In this document: positions 1-6,747 of the stretch, piece by piece
Numbering within the stretch: position 1 is the first letter of the stretch
Layout of the letters: each line of letters begins with the position of its first letter
NCBI RefSeq assembly: GCF_000621805.1
Contig: NZ_JHXH01000008.1
Location: 54,130 to 118,129 of the forward strand
DNA from: Ruminococcus sp. FC2018
GTDB taxonomy: Bacteria; Bacillota; Clostridia; Oscillospirales; Ruminococcaceae
Direction: 5' to 3'
DNA: 64,000 nucleotides
Made by a program: the position numbers and the translations under genes
Notes under the pieces: generated by a model
The model's input: the letters and a program-made list of their open reading frames with translations, nothing else
Told to the model about the DNA's origin: nothing
Databases searched by the model: none

Positions 1-379
1 TATCATAGTCACTTTTCATCGAATCATAGCCGTCATCGACAGCTATGAACCTTACGCCTTTGTCCTTGAACTCCTCCACATACATTCCCACCTCGATGTA
101 AGAGCGCCCGAACCTCGACTGGTCTTTAACAATGACTGTGTCTATACGGCCGTTTTCGATGTCCTCACGCATTCGCTCAAACGCAGGTCGTTCAAAGTTG
201 GTTCCGCTGTAACCGTCATCATCGTATACCTCGTAGTCGGTTATCCCGTGGCCCTTACAGTACTGCTTGAGCAGTATCTTCTGCGACTCGATGCTGATGC
301 TCTCACCGCTGCGTCCATCATCTACAGACAGTCGGCAGTACAGTGCAGCTTTTTTAGGCTGATCGATCGTCTTTTCCAT
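1..379 (-). CDS. Serine site-specific recombinase, N-terminal part (cut by window edge)
   Basis: The reverse strand from ATG at 379 reads open to the left edge, giving about 126 residues; the 3' part lies outside the window. The protein begins MEKTIDQPKKAALYCRLS. The YCRLS stretch carries the catalytic serine of serine recombinases, and it is followed by DGYSGTNFERPAF and VKDQSRFGRSYIEVG, which match the resolvase/invertase catalytic core. Such proteins cut and rejoin DNA through a 5'-phosphoserine link and often move integrative elements. The mobilization genes to the right suggest that this is an integrase or resolvase of the same element. Whether it is a large serine recombinase cannot be told because the C-terminus is missing. 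Confidence 0.9.
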   Translation of the reverse strand, partial: MEKTIDQPKKAALYCRLSVDDGRSGESISIESQKILLKQYCKGHGITDYEVYDDDGYSGTNFERPAFERMREDIENGRIDTVIVKDQSRFGRSYIEVGMYVEEFKDKGVRFIAVDDGYDSMKSDYD

Positions 380-516
380 AAATGCTCTCCTTTCTGCGCC
401 TGTGTGGCTGACCTTTTCTTTCAAACGGACAGTATACCACAGCCGCCTGCACATATCCAGACCACACAGTACATTTTGGAGGAGTGCATAAAAACATCGG
501 CAAGCATTGCAGCAAA

Positions 517-960
517 CTACATATCCATTTTGATATCGAGTTCTTCCTCCTCATCGGGCAGCTTCATTTCGTATGGGTCGGTCATTTTCCTATACTTCAT
601 CAGCTCATTTTCTCTCTGCTCAAGGAACGGGTCGGGCTTTGGTCTGCATCTTTCGGGCATAGCCTCGATAGTCTCACGAAGTATCCTTTTCTCCTCTTTC
701 TGCTGCCAGCTGACCTGCTCCCCCACTTCCTCGCCTGACTCAGCACTTCGCACCATAAGATTCTGAAGCCTTTCCTGCGGTGACATATCATCGTTGCTTG
801 CCGACCACACACGGTAGGTCACGCCGTCGTTCATAGGGTAGTCGGAGTAACCGAGCACAGCCGAGTCACCCTTTTGGCACTCGGGTATTTCAAGCCCCTG
901 CTCGTCCTTTGGAAGTATCTTCTGACTGATGTTTTCGTTCCCTTGTTCTTTCATTTGCAT
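517..960 (-). CDS. Hypothetical acidic protein of the mobilizable element
   Basis: A 147-residue, charged, glutamate-rich soluble protein with no signal peptide, membrane segment or domain that I recognise. The start is ATG 960 or ATG 954; the second has AGGAAAG about 9 nt upstream. It lies between the recombinase and the mob genes on the same strand, so it is probably an accessory gene of the element. The hairpin array at 981-1420 separates it from mobA. Codon use and the lack of internal stops support a real gene. No function can be assigned. Confidence 0.6.
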   Translation of the reverse strand: MQMKEQGNENISQKILPKDEQGLEIPECQKGDSAVLGYSDYPMNDGVTYRVWSASNDDMSPQERLQNLMVRSAESGEEVGEQVSWQQKEEKRILRETIEAMPERCRPKPDPFLEQRENELMKYRKMTDPYEMKLPDEEEELDIKMDM

Positions 961-980
961 CTTTCCTTTCGTCTTTATTC

Positions 981-1420
981 AAAGGGTGTCATGATTCGTG
1001 ATACCCTTTTCACCTGCCCTGTTCTGAGGCGGGTGGTGTACCTTGTTTCAGGGTATACCACGGTGGACGATTTGTTCACCGTTAAGGTGTTTCCGTTTTG
1101 GAAACACCTTTGAGTTTTCACAAGGGGTGGGCGTTTTGTCCACCCCTTTGTTTTTATAAGGACTGAACGATTCGTTCACCCCTTTGCCGAGGTGGTGATT
1201 TGCCACCCCATAGTTACCCGCACAGTTTCGTGCCGGTTATGATGGGGTACCGTATGCGTACTCCACGATGACGGGATGTTTTGTCCCGTCACAGAGACGC
1301 TGTCCTGTATTGGGACTGCGTCGATACCAAAAGTCCATTTTGGGCACTCGGTCCTGTTTTGGGACTGAATTCTATGGGGTAACGATTCGTTACTCCACGG
1401 CTCAGTACCGTTTCGGTATC
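981..1420 (+). repeat. Array of about 16 consecutive hairpins sharing a GNTTY pentaloop
   Basis: About sixteen imperfect inverted repeats stand side by side, each with a 6-12 bp stem around a 5-nt loop. Loop starts are near 993, 1021, 1045, 1069, 1095, 1133, 1169, 1197, 1225, 1252, 1278, 1307, 1337, 1356, 1384 and 1410. Loop sequences include GATTC, GTTTC, GTTTT, GATTT, GTTCT and GTATT. Stems differ from one another, while loop, size and spacing (mostly 24-30 nt) are kept. The 1084-1110 hairpin is a perfect 11-bp stem around GTTTT; 1269-1291 is nearly perfect. Read on the + strand, imperfect pairs are mostly G-T wobbles and rarely A-C, which suggests that the + strand is the folded one. No ORF of note covers the array. 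The function is unknown. Confidence 0.85.
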
Positions 1421-1425
1421 CGGAA

Positions 1426-2889
1426 TTACATCATCTGCATCTCGTCCGTCTGCTCCTCGTCCTGTTCCTCCCTTTGCTCTTGCTCATCAAAACGCTCTTG
1501 CTGCTCTGCCTTTTCCTGGTTATCCTCTTTCAGCAAAGCTATTACAATGCCTATGATGAACCCAAGGTTCTGACCTGCAAGCTGAGCCTCTATGCGTTTG
1601 CGTATCTCCTCGGGATCATCGCTCTCGCTCATTTCAGCAAGTGAGATAACAGCACCCAGACCAGTGCCGACAGCACCACCGATATTGACAGCACTGCTAT
1701 TGAGAAGATCCTCAGCCTCTTGTTCAGAGTATCTATTGTTTTGAGCATCTCTTGTCTGCTCTCGGACAGCTGCGATGACAGCCTCGAAGTAAACTCTTCT
1801 CGACTCCTCCCAACCTGTTGGAGCAGCTCTTTCACCTCCGAAGTCTGCCTTGATATCGTCTGCTCCGAATCCAGCATAGTCGAACTTATGCAGTTCACCA
1901 TTCCCTGCGCCGTTGGCATTCGCTTCATTACCTGGTACAGCTTTTCCTGAAATTCTGTCTGCTGCCCAAGCTGTGAAAGCATCAGCTCCCAGTGATCCTT
2001 GGGTATCGCATAGACTGTCGGCTGGTACGGTATCTCTTGAATTTCCTCCGCCGCCCTCTTTTGCGAGCCGAGCAATCTGTTCAAGGTATTGTTCTCTGAT
2101 TCTGAACTCACGCTGCATTGCCTCCTTTAAAAATCTTGTATCGTGCAGTTTGTTGTCCCTGACCTTTCGCCCGTTGGGACAGGTGTAGGTCATAGTTTTT
2201 TGCTGCTCCTCCCACCTGACATCGTAGCCTTTCTCACGCAGGCGGTGGATAAACTCTTTCCTGCTGCCGCAGGTCTTCATCAGATTTGTTATCTCATACA
2301 GCAAGTCAAACTTCCAGCTGCTGCCCCTTTGCTGTGCTCGGTATTCTCTCTGTCCGAGGTTGATGCTCGGCTTTCTTGGATCGTAAGGCTCGAGCACTTT
2401 AAGTCCGTGAGCAGCGCATATCTCGTCATTGAGCTGACGCATCTTCGCAAGTGTGAACTTGTTCATGTGAAGCTTTTGACCATCTGCAAAACTCGTTGCA
2501 TTGATAACAAAATGATTGTGGTACTGTCCGTTGTCAAGGTGAGTCGCCACCAGCACCTCGTGCTTTGGAAAGAACTCCTTGACGAACTGCATACCGATGT
2601 CGTGCGCCTGCTCGGGTGAGATGTTATCCTTCGGACTGAACGACTGGACGTACTGATAAAACCTTACGTTGTTCTTCCCCTTGCCGAGTCTCATCTCCTG
2701 CTCGGCGGCATAGAGCGCCTGGGTTGCAAGAAAAGATTTCTGTGCAAGCTCGGGCACACAATTATGTCCGCTGACCAGCTTGACCTGCTCGTTGAGCTGC
2801 GTCTTGTCAGGTCTGATGCAGTAGCTTATGAGCCTGCCCTGCGCCGAGGGAGTCTGTTTGCTCTCGGGGATATTCTGAATGATAGCTAT
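1426..2889 (-). CDS. mobA: MobA-type relaxase (MOBP-like), apparent ATA start codon
   Basis: A relaxase that nicks oriT and stays bound to the transferred strand. Upstream of a GTG at 2757 the frame stays open for 44 more codons with clear homology, beginning AIIQNIPESKQTPSAQG. This extension holds RLISYCIRPDKT, where the Tyr is the likely nicking residue. The metal-binding His motif HLDNGQYHNHFVINA follows. No ATG, GTG or TTG exists between the upstream stop and 2757. The expected start position is the codon ATA at 2889, which overlaps the mobC stop by 4 bp (ATAG), as expected for translational coupling. The C-terminal third is Gly/Ala-rich and Glu/Gln-rich and overlaps mobB in another frame. 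The family is well supported; the ATA start is inference. Confidence 0.9.
   Translation of the reverse strand: MAIIQNIPESKQTPSAQGRLISYCIRPDKTQLNEQVKLVSGHNCVPELAQKSFLATQALYAAEQEMRLGKGKNNVRFYQYVQSFSPKDNISPEQAHDIGMQFVKEFFPKHEVLVATHLDNGQYHNHFVINATSFADGQKLHMNKFTLAKMRQLNDEICAAHGLKVLEPYDPRKPSINLGQREYRAQQRGSSWKFDLLYEITNLMKTCGSRKEFIHRLREKGYDVRWEEQQKTMTYTCPNGRKVRDNKLHDTRFLKEAMQREFRIREQYLEQIARLAKEGGGGNSRDTVPADSLCDTQGSLGADAFTAWAADRISGKAVPGNEANANGAGNGELHKFDYAGFGADDIKADFGGERAAPTGWEESRRVYFEAVIAAVREQTRDAQNNRYSEQEAEDLLNSSAVNIGGAVGTGLGAVISLAEMSESDDPEEIRKRIEAQLAGQNLGFIIGIVIALLKEDNQEKAEQQERFDEQEQREEQDEEQTDEMQMM
1629..2111 (-). CDS. MobB-like membrane-anchored protein nested inside mobA in another frame
   Basis: A 160-residue ORF lying wholly inside mobA. 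It starts at GTG 2111, preceded by a perfect AAAGGAGG with 9-nt spacing. The protein has a charged N-terminus, a long predicted coiled-coil-like middle (SEVKELLQQVGRSREEF) and a C-terminal hydrophobic helix (FSIAVLSISVVLSALVWVLL), ending a few residues later. Plasmids such as ColE1 and RSF1010 carry mobB nested within mobA in an alternative frame, and their MobB proteins are membrane-associated relaxosome helpers, so position and topology both fit. I infer that it anchors the relaxosome to the membrane or coupling protein. The strong internal ribosome site makes a chance ORF unlikely. Confidence 0.75.
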   Translation of the reverse strand: MSSESENNTLNRLLGSQKRAAEEIQEIPYQPTVYAIPKDHWELMLSQLGQQTEFQEKLYQVMKRMPTAQGMVNCISSTMLDSEQTISRQTSEVKELLQQVGRSREEFTSRLSSQLSESRQEMLKTIDTLNKRLRIFSIAVLSISVVLSALVWVLLSHLLK

Positions 2890-3200
2890 GACTTTTCACT
2901 CTCCTTTGCGATTGTTTCCAGCAGCTTTTCGTATGTCGCAAGCAGTTTTGACAGGTCGATGACCTTTATCTCACCGAGGTGAGCCAGCCTTGTGAGCTGG
3001 TTAAGATTGTTGCCCTGGTAGTGAAGCTCTTTATTTATCTCTTTGAGCGCATCGTTTGAAACTATTTTCCCTTCCGAACACATTTTCACAACGAATCGGT
3101 TGATGGACGGGCAGCCTGCCTGGATGACTCTCTCAAAAATCATTTTCTTTTCCTCGGGAGTCATACGAAGATTCATTCGCTCGGTCTGTTTTCTCGCCAT
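2886..3200 (-). CDS. mobC: MobC-type relaxosome accessory protein
   Basis: A 104-residue protein beginning MARKQTERMNLRMTPEEKK, then a conserved AGCPSINRFVVKMCSEGK segment and a C-terminal LHYQGNNLNQLTRLAHLGE stretch. This is the layout of MobC proteins, which bind oriT through a ribbon-helix-helix-like fold and help open the strand for MobA. The ATG at 3200 is preceded by GAAAGGAG; an upstream in-frame extension to 3356 has no support. The stop overlaps the inferred mobA start by 4 bp. The phased repeats at 3464-3591 and the oriT candidate at 3337-3372 lie upstream and are plausible binding targets. Confidence 0.85.
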   Translation of the reverse strand: MARKQTERMNLRMTPEEKKMIFERVIQAGCPSINRFVVKMCSEGKIVSNDALKEINKELHYQGNNLNQLTRLAHLGEIKVIDLSKLLATYEKLLETIAKESEKS

Positions 3201-3336
3201 GAGTTTTCTCCTTTCGCTGATAGAATAAGGGGTGCGGGTTCGCCCGCATTTGTGCAAAGGCTGCGCCCGCAAAGTGCGGGTGGGTGCCACAGCGCTATGC
3301 TTGCCACGCCGACCGAGGTCGGCAAAAGAGACAAGG

Positions 3337-3372
3337 CTCTGCACATAAGGGTACACTTTGTGAGCAAAGATA
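3337..3372 (-). other. Candidate origin of transfer (oriT) with nic region
   Basis: On the minus strand an inverted repeat, CTTTG-CTCA-CAAAG, is followed directly by TGTACCCTTATG. This resembles the R1162/pSC101-type arrangement, where an inverted repeat precedes a nic core of the form AARTGCG/CCCT. Here AAAGTGTACCCT shares AAGTG and CCCT with it. The location, 140 bp upstream of mobC, is normal for oriT. The comparison is from memory and the exact nic position is not shown. Confidence 0.5.
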
Positions 3373-3463
3373 TTGGCAGAAAGGGAAAAAGCATCTGCTA
3401 CTAAACTGCTGCGAACAGTTTTTCATTTTAACTTTCAGGTACGATAAAACTGCACCGATTTTT

Positions 3464-3591
3464 ATCGTCACTATCGTCACTGCCATGCCATTTTTTTCGA
3501 TGACGGTTGTGACAGTTATGACAGTTGTGACACTTGAACTGCACACATATATATCCCCATATTCAAGTGTCATCGTGTCACAGGTGTCATT
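3464..3591. repeat. Phased 9-bp repeats containing TGAC/GTCA half sites
   Basis: Three groups of 9-bp units occur in phase: two ATCGTCACT units (3464-3481), four units of form RTGACRGTT (3500-3535), and three units of form NGTGTCAYN on the opposite strand sense (3565-3591). Together nine half sites share the core GTGAC/GTCAC. A 9-bp pitch is not helical phasing of a classical dimer operator, but it fits cooperative side-by-side binding, as known for ribbon-helix-helix proteins. Candidate binders are MobC or the S24 repressor at 4222-4824, whose promoter carries similar half sites. Confidence 0.7.
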
Positions 3592-3756
3592 TCAAAAAAC
3601 AAAAAGAGCCGGGATCATACGCACAGAGCAATGCTCTGATATTGTAATGATCCCGACCCATTGTTCCCGAATTCACCGCCGGGTGGATGGTTAGACTACA
3701 ACTGTTTTGTTGTGGTGTATTTGAGCATGTGCAAAAATTGCACAAGTTGAACTATA

Positions 3757-3969
3757 CTACAATCCGAATTCTTTTCGTAAATCTGCAAACACTTCTTCGG
3801 CAGGTCTTCCACCTTTGTCAAAGTTTCCGTCCTTATAGCTTTCTTCCAACTCAGCGTTGATCTCATCGAAACTGTGTATGATCAGATCAGAAGGAGCAGT
3901 TGGCAGACCTTTTATTGAATCTGATTCTGATGATTTCATTAATAATATGTTCGGTATCCTTGCCCTCAA
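3757..3969 (-). CDS. Antitoxin-like small protein, possibly frameshifted at its 5' end
   Basis: About 60-70 residues ending GRPAEEVFADLRKEFGL, which resembles the C-terminal tails of RelB/Phd-type antitoxins that wrap around a toxin. No toxin gene is adjacent. The 5' end is doubtful. The only good ribosome site (AGGAG before ATG 3979) opens a different frame that stops after 30 codons. The frame with the antitoxin-like end has only TTG 3969 or ATG 3939, without a clear ribosome site. A one-base frameshift near 3925-3945 would join them. It could therefore be a decaying orphan antitoxin. Confidence 0.4.
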   Translation of the reverse strand: MRARIPNILLMKSSESDSIKGLPTAPSDLIIHSFDEINAELEESYKDGNFDKGGRPAEEVFADLRKEFGL

Positions 3970-4002
3970 TCATTGTCATAACAGTTCTCCTATTGTTCAA
4001 AA

Positions 4003-4206
4003 TCACGCACTGTGCAGCAGCTTGATGTACAGCCCGAACAACTTGTGGCATCTCGGACACTCTATCATAAAGTCCGCAGGTTCACTTTCTGTCTTTGTCA
4101 GCACGCTTTGGTTTTTCAGTTTTGCATCTGCCACGTCTGCACACCGTCCGCCGCAATGGGGGCACTTCAGCTTGGGCATCTTTCGTCTGTTGTCACTGGT
4201 CTGCAA
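4003..4206 (-). CDS. Small zinc-ribbon protein
   Basis: 67 residues with two Cys pairs, CPHCGGRC and ECPRCHKLFG, typical of a zinc ribbon. The TTG at 4206 has AGGAG six bases upstream and is preferred over the internal ATG before PKLKCPHCGG. The gene starts 15 bp after the repressor stop, so the two are probably co-transcribed. No enzymatic domain is present. The role may be DNA or protein binding within the element's control unit, but this is inference only. Confidence 0.65.
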   Translation of the reverse strand: MQTSDNRRKMPKLKCPHCGGRCADVADAKLKNQSVLTKTESEPADFMIECPRCHKLFGLYIKLLHSA

Positions 4207-4221
4207 TTTCTTCTCCTGTTC

Positions 4222-4824
4222 TTACAGCAGATCCTTGATAACTTTCACCGCCACTCCCTGTATCACTATCTGCTGTGGGCATATATCTTTGTACCGCTTG
4301 TTCTCGGCGTGGAGAACAGGTCTTTCCTTTTTCGCATCGAACACAAGTCTTTTGAGTGTGCTCTGATTGTTCTCGTCAAGGGCAGCGACTATCTGACCGA
4401 GCTCTGCTTTCTTTGTCATCTTGACAAGCACAAGGTCACCGTCGTCAATACCTGCATCTATCATAGAATCACCGCTGGCTTTGAGGATATAGTGCTTGCC
4501 CGAGCGCACCCACGACTTTGGTATCGACAGATACTTTCCTCTCGTCTGCTCCTCGCTTGTCGGCACTCCACACGGGATAGAACCGACCACCGGAACACGG
4601 ACTGTATCGTCTGTGGTGAGCTGCGCTATCCTCTGTGTGATGATAGTTTTGCCGTCATATTTCAGAACACCCTGGTCGTCAAGCTCCTGCAGATACCGAA
4701 GTGCAGTCTGTCTTGAAAAGCCGAGCTCTGCCTCGATATCACGCAAAGACGGCGTGTACTTATGTTTCATATAGTGCTTGTCGATGTACTCGATCATATC
4801 CTTTATTGCCTGCTGCTTATTCAT
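4222..4824 (-). CDS. LexA-like repressor with S24 self-cleavage domain
   Basis: A 200-residue protein. Residues 1-65 form a winged-helix domain like LexA (SLRDIEAELGFSRQTALRYL). Residues 78-200 form the S24 domain with nucleophile Ser120 in ASGDSM and general base Lys158 in STLKRL. The cleavage-type bond would be Cys85-Gly86 (SIPCGVP) rather than the usual Ala-Gly. Such proteins repress target genes until RecA on single-stranded DNA triggers self-cleavage. It may be the host lexA homologue or, more likely here, a copy that times the element's transfer genes to DNA damage. TGTCAC-type half sites surround its own promoter, implying autoregulation. Confidence 0.85.
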   Translation of the reverse strand: MNKQQAIKDMIEYIDKHYMKHKYTPSLRDIEAELGFSRQTALRYLQELDDQGVLKYDGKTIITQRIAQLTTDDTVRVPVVGSIPCGVPTSEEQTRGKYLSIPKSWVRSGKHYILKASGDSMIDAGIDDGDLVLVKMTKKAELGQIVAALDENNQSTLKRLVFDAKKERPVLHAENKRYKDICPQQIVIQGVAVKVIKDLL

Positions 4825-4850
4825 ATCAATTCCTCCGTGTCAAACATATA

Positions 4851-4920
4851 TGACCACTGTCACAAGTATAATATATCACAGTCAAGTCAATGTGTCAATA
4901 GTCACAATGACCTTTGTCAC
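4851..4920 (-). promoter_or_regulatory. Repressor promoter with flanking TGTCAC/GTGACA sites
   Basis: Read leftward, -35 TTGACA (complement of 4893-4898), a 17-bp spacer and -10 TATATT (4870-4875) form a near-consensus promoter for the S24 repressor. A palindrome TGACCACTGTCA (4851-4862) covers the start-site side, and GTCACAATGACC with TTTGTCAC (4901-4920) lies upstream of the -35. These are likely operators for autorepression. The rest of 4825-5108 holds more scattered GTGACA and TGTCAC motifs and no gene. Confidence 0.7.
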
Positions 4921-5049
4921 AAATTTCAGCACTTTAACAACAAAACCGAACATTGAAAAGTGACACCGTGTTCATTATCTGTCACATTATCGGATTCTAA
5001 ACGCTGTGAGACATTCGTCATTTTGACGGGAACTTGTTTGATTTATGAC

Positions 5050-5086
5050 AGAAAGAAATAGCACCTGCTCGGATGGGCAAGTGCGT
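5050..5086 (-). terminator. Terminator after the 5109-5720 gene
   Basis: The leftward strand shows a GCACTTGCCC...GAGCAGGTGC hairpin followed by TATTTCTTTC. A nearly identical sequence ends kptA at 6068-6100, so the two terminators look like duplicates of one another. Confidence 0.6.
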
Positions 5087-5108
5087 AGTGAGTATTATGT
5101 TTCAGTGT

Positions 5109-5720
5109 TCATACAGACCAATGCCTTTGCATCACTGCATTACGTATCATTTCAACCTCTGCCTGAGCATTCAGCATATGCACCCTGCAAAGCGGAAATG
5201 ACATCTTGCCGTTCTCATCGTTAACAGCAGCGCTCAAACCAACATATGTGGGAACCGCACGGTAATGACCTACTATCGTTACTATATCTACAATGCTGTC
5301 GATCCTGAGAATGGCTCCGTTTTTGATAAACAGATAATATCTGCCAAGCCTGAACTGATCATTCGCAAATGGCTGTGCATAGGCAAAGTCGATGTACATG
5401 CTGCGCCCGCCGTCTGCGGCAAGGTAGGAGTTGAACCTTTTTGATGCTCCTTTTCGATATCTGATAACGAGCCAGCAAAGAAAAGCAAACACAGCACTTA
5501 CTGAGGCGCCTATTATCACACCAGTCAAGAGACTCTCCCCTAGGGCTGTAATGACAAGAGTTAGTACCAAACCCTCAAGTACAGTCACCACAACGGGGGC
5601 TGCTCCCAGCTTGGGCACACGCATTACTTTGCAGTAGCTATATAAAGCGTTACTTAACTGATTAAGCTGTTGCTCGTTCATCATCCCAGCAAAATTGGGA
5701 TCTTGGTTAAATTGTGACAT
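5109..5720 (-). CDS. Hypothetical two-helix membrane protein
   Basis: 203 residues. A short hydrophilic N-terminus (MSQFNQDPNFAGMMNEQQLN) is followed by two hydrophobic helices around residues 42-90 (VVVTVLEGLVLTLVITALG and VIIGASVSAVFAFLCWLVI). A roughly 110-residue soluble domain follows. This topology suggests a membrane-anchored cytoplasmic domain. No family is recognised. GGAGG lies a suitable distance upstream of ATG 5720. It stands alone between the repressor and kptA and ends at its own terminator. A role in the element's transfer or defence functions is possible but not shown. Confidence 0.65.
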   Translation of the reverse strand: MSQFNQDPNFAGMMNEQQLNQLSNALYSYCKVMRVPKLGAAPVVVTVLEGLVLTLVITALGESLLTGVIIGASVSAVFAFLCWLVIRYRKGASKRFNSYLAADGGRSMYIDFAYAQPFANDQFRLGRYYLFIKNGAILRIDSIVDIVTIVGHYRAVPTYVGLSAAVNDENGKMSFPLCRVHMLNAQAEVEMIRNAVMQRHWSV

Positions 5721-6106
5721 TGGCGTTTAAACCTCCTGTAGTAGCGAATTGGGCTTGGTGCGCGTGGAGAATTTGAATTTTCCTTTTCAGAAAATCGGTT
5801 ACGTCTTTGTTATGCCAGTTTCTCGTCTGTTTCCAACAGTTCATCCATATTATATCACACTTTTTCAATTCTGCCTCGGATTTTTGCTCATTTTCTTTAT
5901 TTTTTCATTAAATGCTTGAGTAGCCAAACGCAACCTCTTCTACTGACATGCGAAATCTTTCGCAACTGCCACCTAATATAACAGGTGGATAATTTTGTCT
6001 GGTGGATTCGCTGCAAACTTATTGACATTCATCATCATATCTAAGTGTTTGTTCAATTTGATATCAGAAAGAAAAAGCACCTGCTCGGGTGAACAGGTGC
6101 GAGGTT
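5721..6106. other. Intergenic region with kptA terminator
   Basis: AT-rich, 386 bp, no convincing gene. The only clear element is the terminator of kptA at 6068-6100 (GCACCTG...CAGGTGC followed leftward by TTTTTCTTTC). The promoter for the 5109-5720 gene should lie near 5740-5900, but no strong -35/-10 pair could be fixed. Confidence 0.5.
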
Positions 6107-6646
6107 TCACATTGAAATATACTCTGGCGGAATATAGTCGGCAAGCACAACTTTGTCGTTGCCTTTATAAAACTTAACCCCGTCGCTGTGTGCTTTGGCT
6201 GCGTCTATCTTCAGAATGACAGGATCGCTGTCCCTGCGCTTGCCGACCTGCACAGCCGTATCGGTATCGACAGAAAGATGAACATACTGCCGCTTCATCG
6301 GTTTCAAACCATCTTTCAGAATGATCTGCGCCGCCTTGTGCGTAGTGCCGTGATAAAGTATCGCAGGCGGAACGATCGGCTCTTTCGAGATGTGCATTGG
6401 TATCGTGTGCCCGTACAGTGCACGCACCTTATCACCCTTTATCTCGAATCGAGTCTTGTCCGAATTTGCGATTATGTATTCGATGTCACTCACGGTTATC
6501 ACTCTGCCGTGCTTGCCATTTTCATTTATTGCCTCAAGCAGCTGCGATGTGGGAACAAAGCCCTCGCTGTCAAGCTCCAGCTCATACTCCCACGGAGCGT
6601 GACGGAGAGCGTATGATATTTCTTTGCTTAGTCTGACGTAATTCAT
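6107..6646 (-). CDS. kptA: RNA 2'-phosphotransferase, KptA/Tpt1 family
   Basis: Transfers an internal 2'-phosphate from RNA to NAD+, releasing ADP-ribose 1'',2''-cyclic phosphate. The protein shows the two family halves: an N-terminal winged-helix part (LSKEISYALRHAPW, GFVPTSQLLEAI) and an ADP-ribosyltransferase fold with LYHGTTHKAAQIILKDG and QYVHLSVDTDTAVQVGKRR. Start ATG 6646 is chosen over 6670 because AGGAG precedes it by 5 nt. Bacteria lack the tRNA splicing that makes this phosphate, so the bacterial role is uncertain; repair of damaged RNA or a defence-related role has been considered. Its place next to GmrSD and type I restriction genes favours a defence link here. Confidence 0.88.
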   Translation of the reverse strand: MNYVRLSKEISYALRHAPWEYELELDSEGFVPTSQLLEAINENGKHGRVITVSDIEYIIANSDKTRFEIKGDKVRALYGHTIPMHISKEPIVPPAILYHGTTHKAAQIILKDGLKPMKRQYVHLSVDTDTAVQVGKRRDSDPVILKIDAAKAHSDGVKFYKGNDKVVLADYIPPEYISM

Positions 6647-6747
6647 AGGGACTCCTAATTGTTTTTTCATTCAATAGTGTTGTCAATCAAGATACTCTTC
6701 TCAATTAGCAAATCTATTATTACCTTCTCCAGCTAGTTCTGTTTGTG

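Larger units (their letters stand above)
3201..3756. other. Non-coding mobilization region
   Basis: No convincing gene lies in this 556-bp stretch. It holds small GC-rich hairpins (GCGGG-TTCG-CCCGC near 3235), the oriT candidate, the phased repeats, and three further inverted repeats: GGGATCAT...ATGATCCC at 3611-3654, a stem around TGTTTT at 3696-3715 resembling the 981-1420 hairpins, and GTGCAA-AAA-TTGCAC at 3729-3743. These may be terminators, structured RNA or protein-binding sites. No clear promoter for mobC could be fixed. Confidence 0.6.

Noticed and set aside
981..1420. CRISPR array or integron cassette array
   Set aside because: The units are not identical repeats with unique spacers. 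Stems vary while loops are kept, and units are too short and close for attC sites.
981..1420. A row of intrinsic terminators
   Set aside because: Most hairpins have no T tract after the stem on either strand, and sixteen in a row would be pointless for termination.
2143..2619. Rightward ORF of 158 residues opposite mobA
   Set aside because: It lies antisense to strongly conserved relaxase sequence and has no domain or ribosome site.
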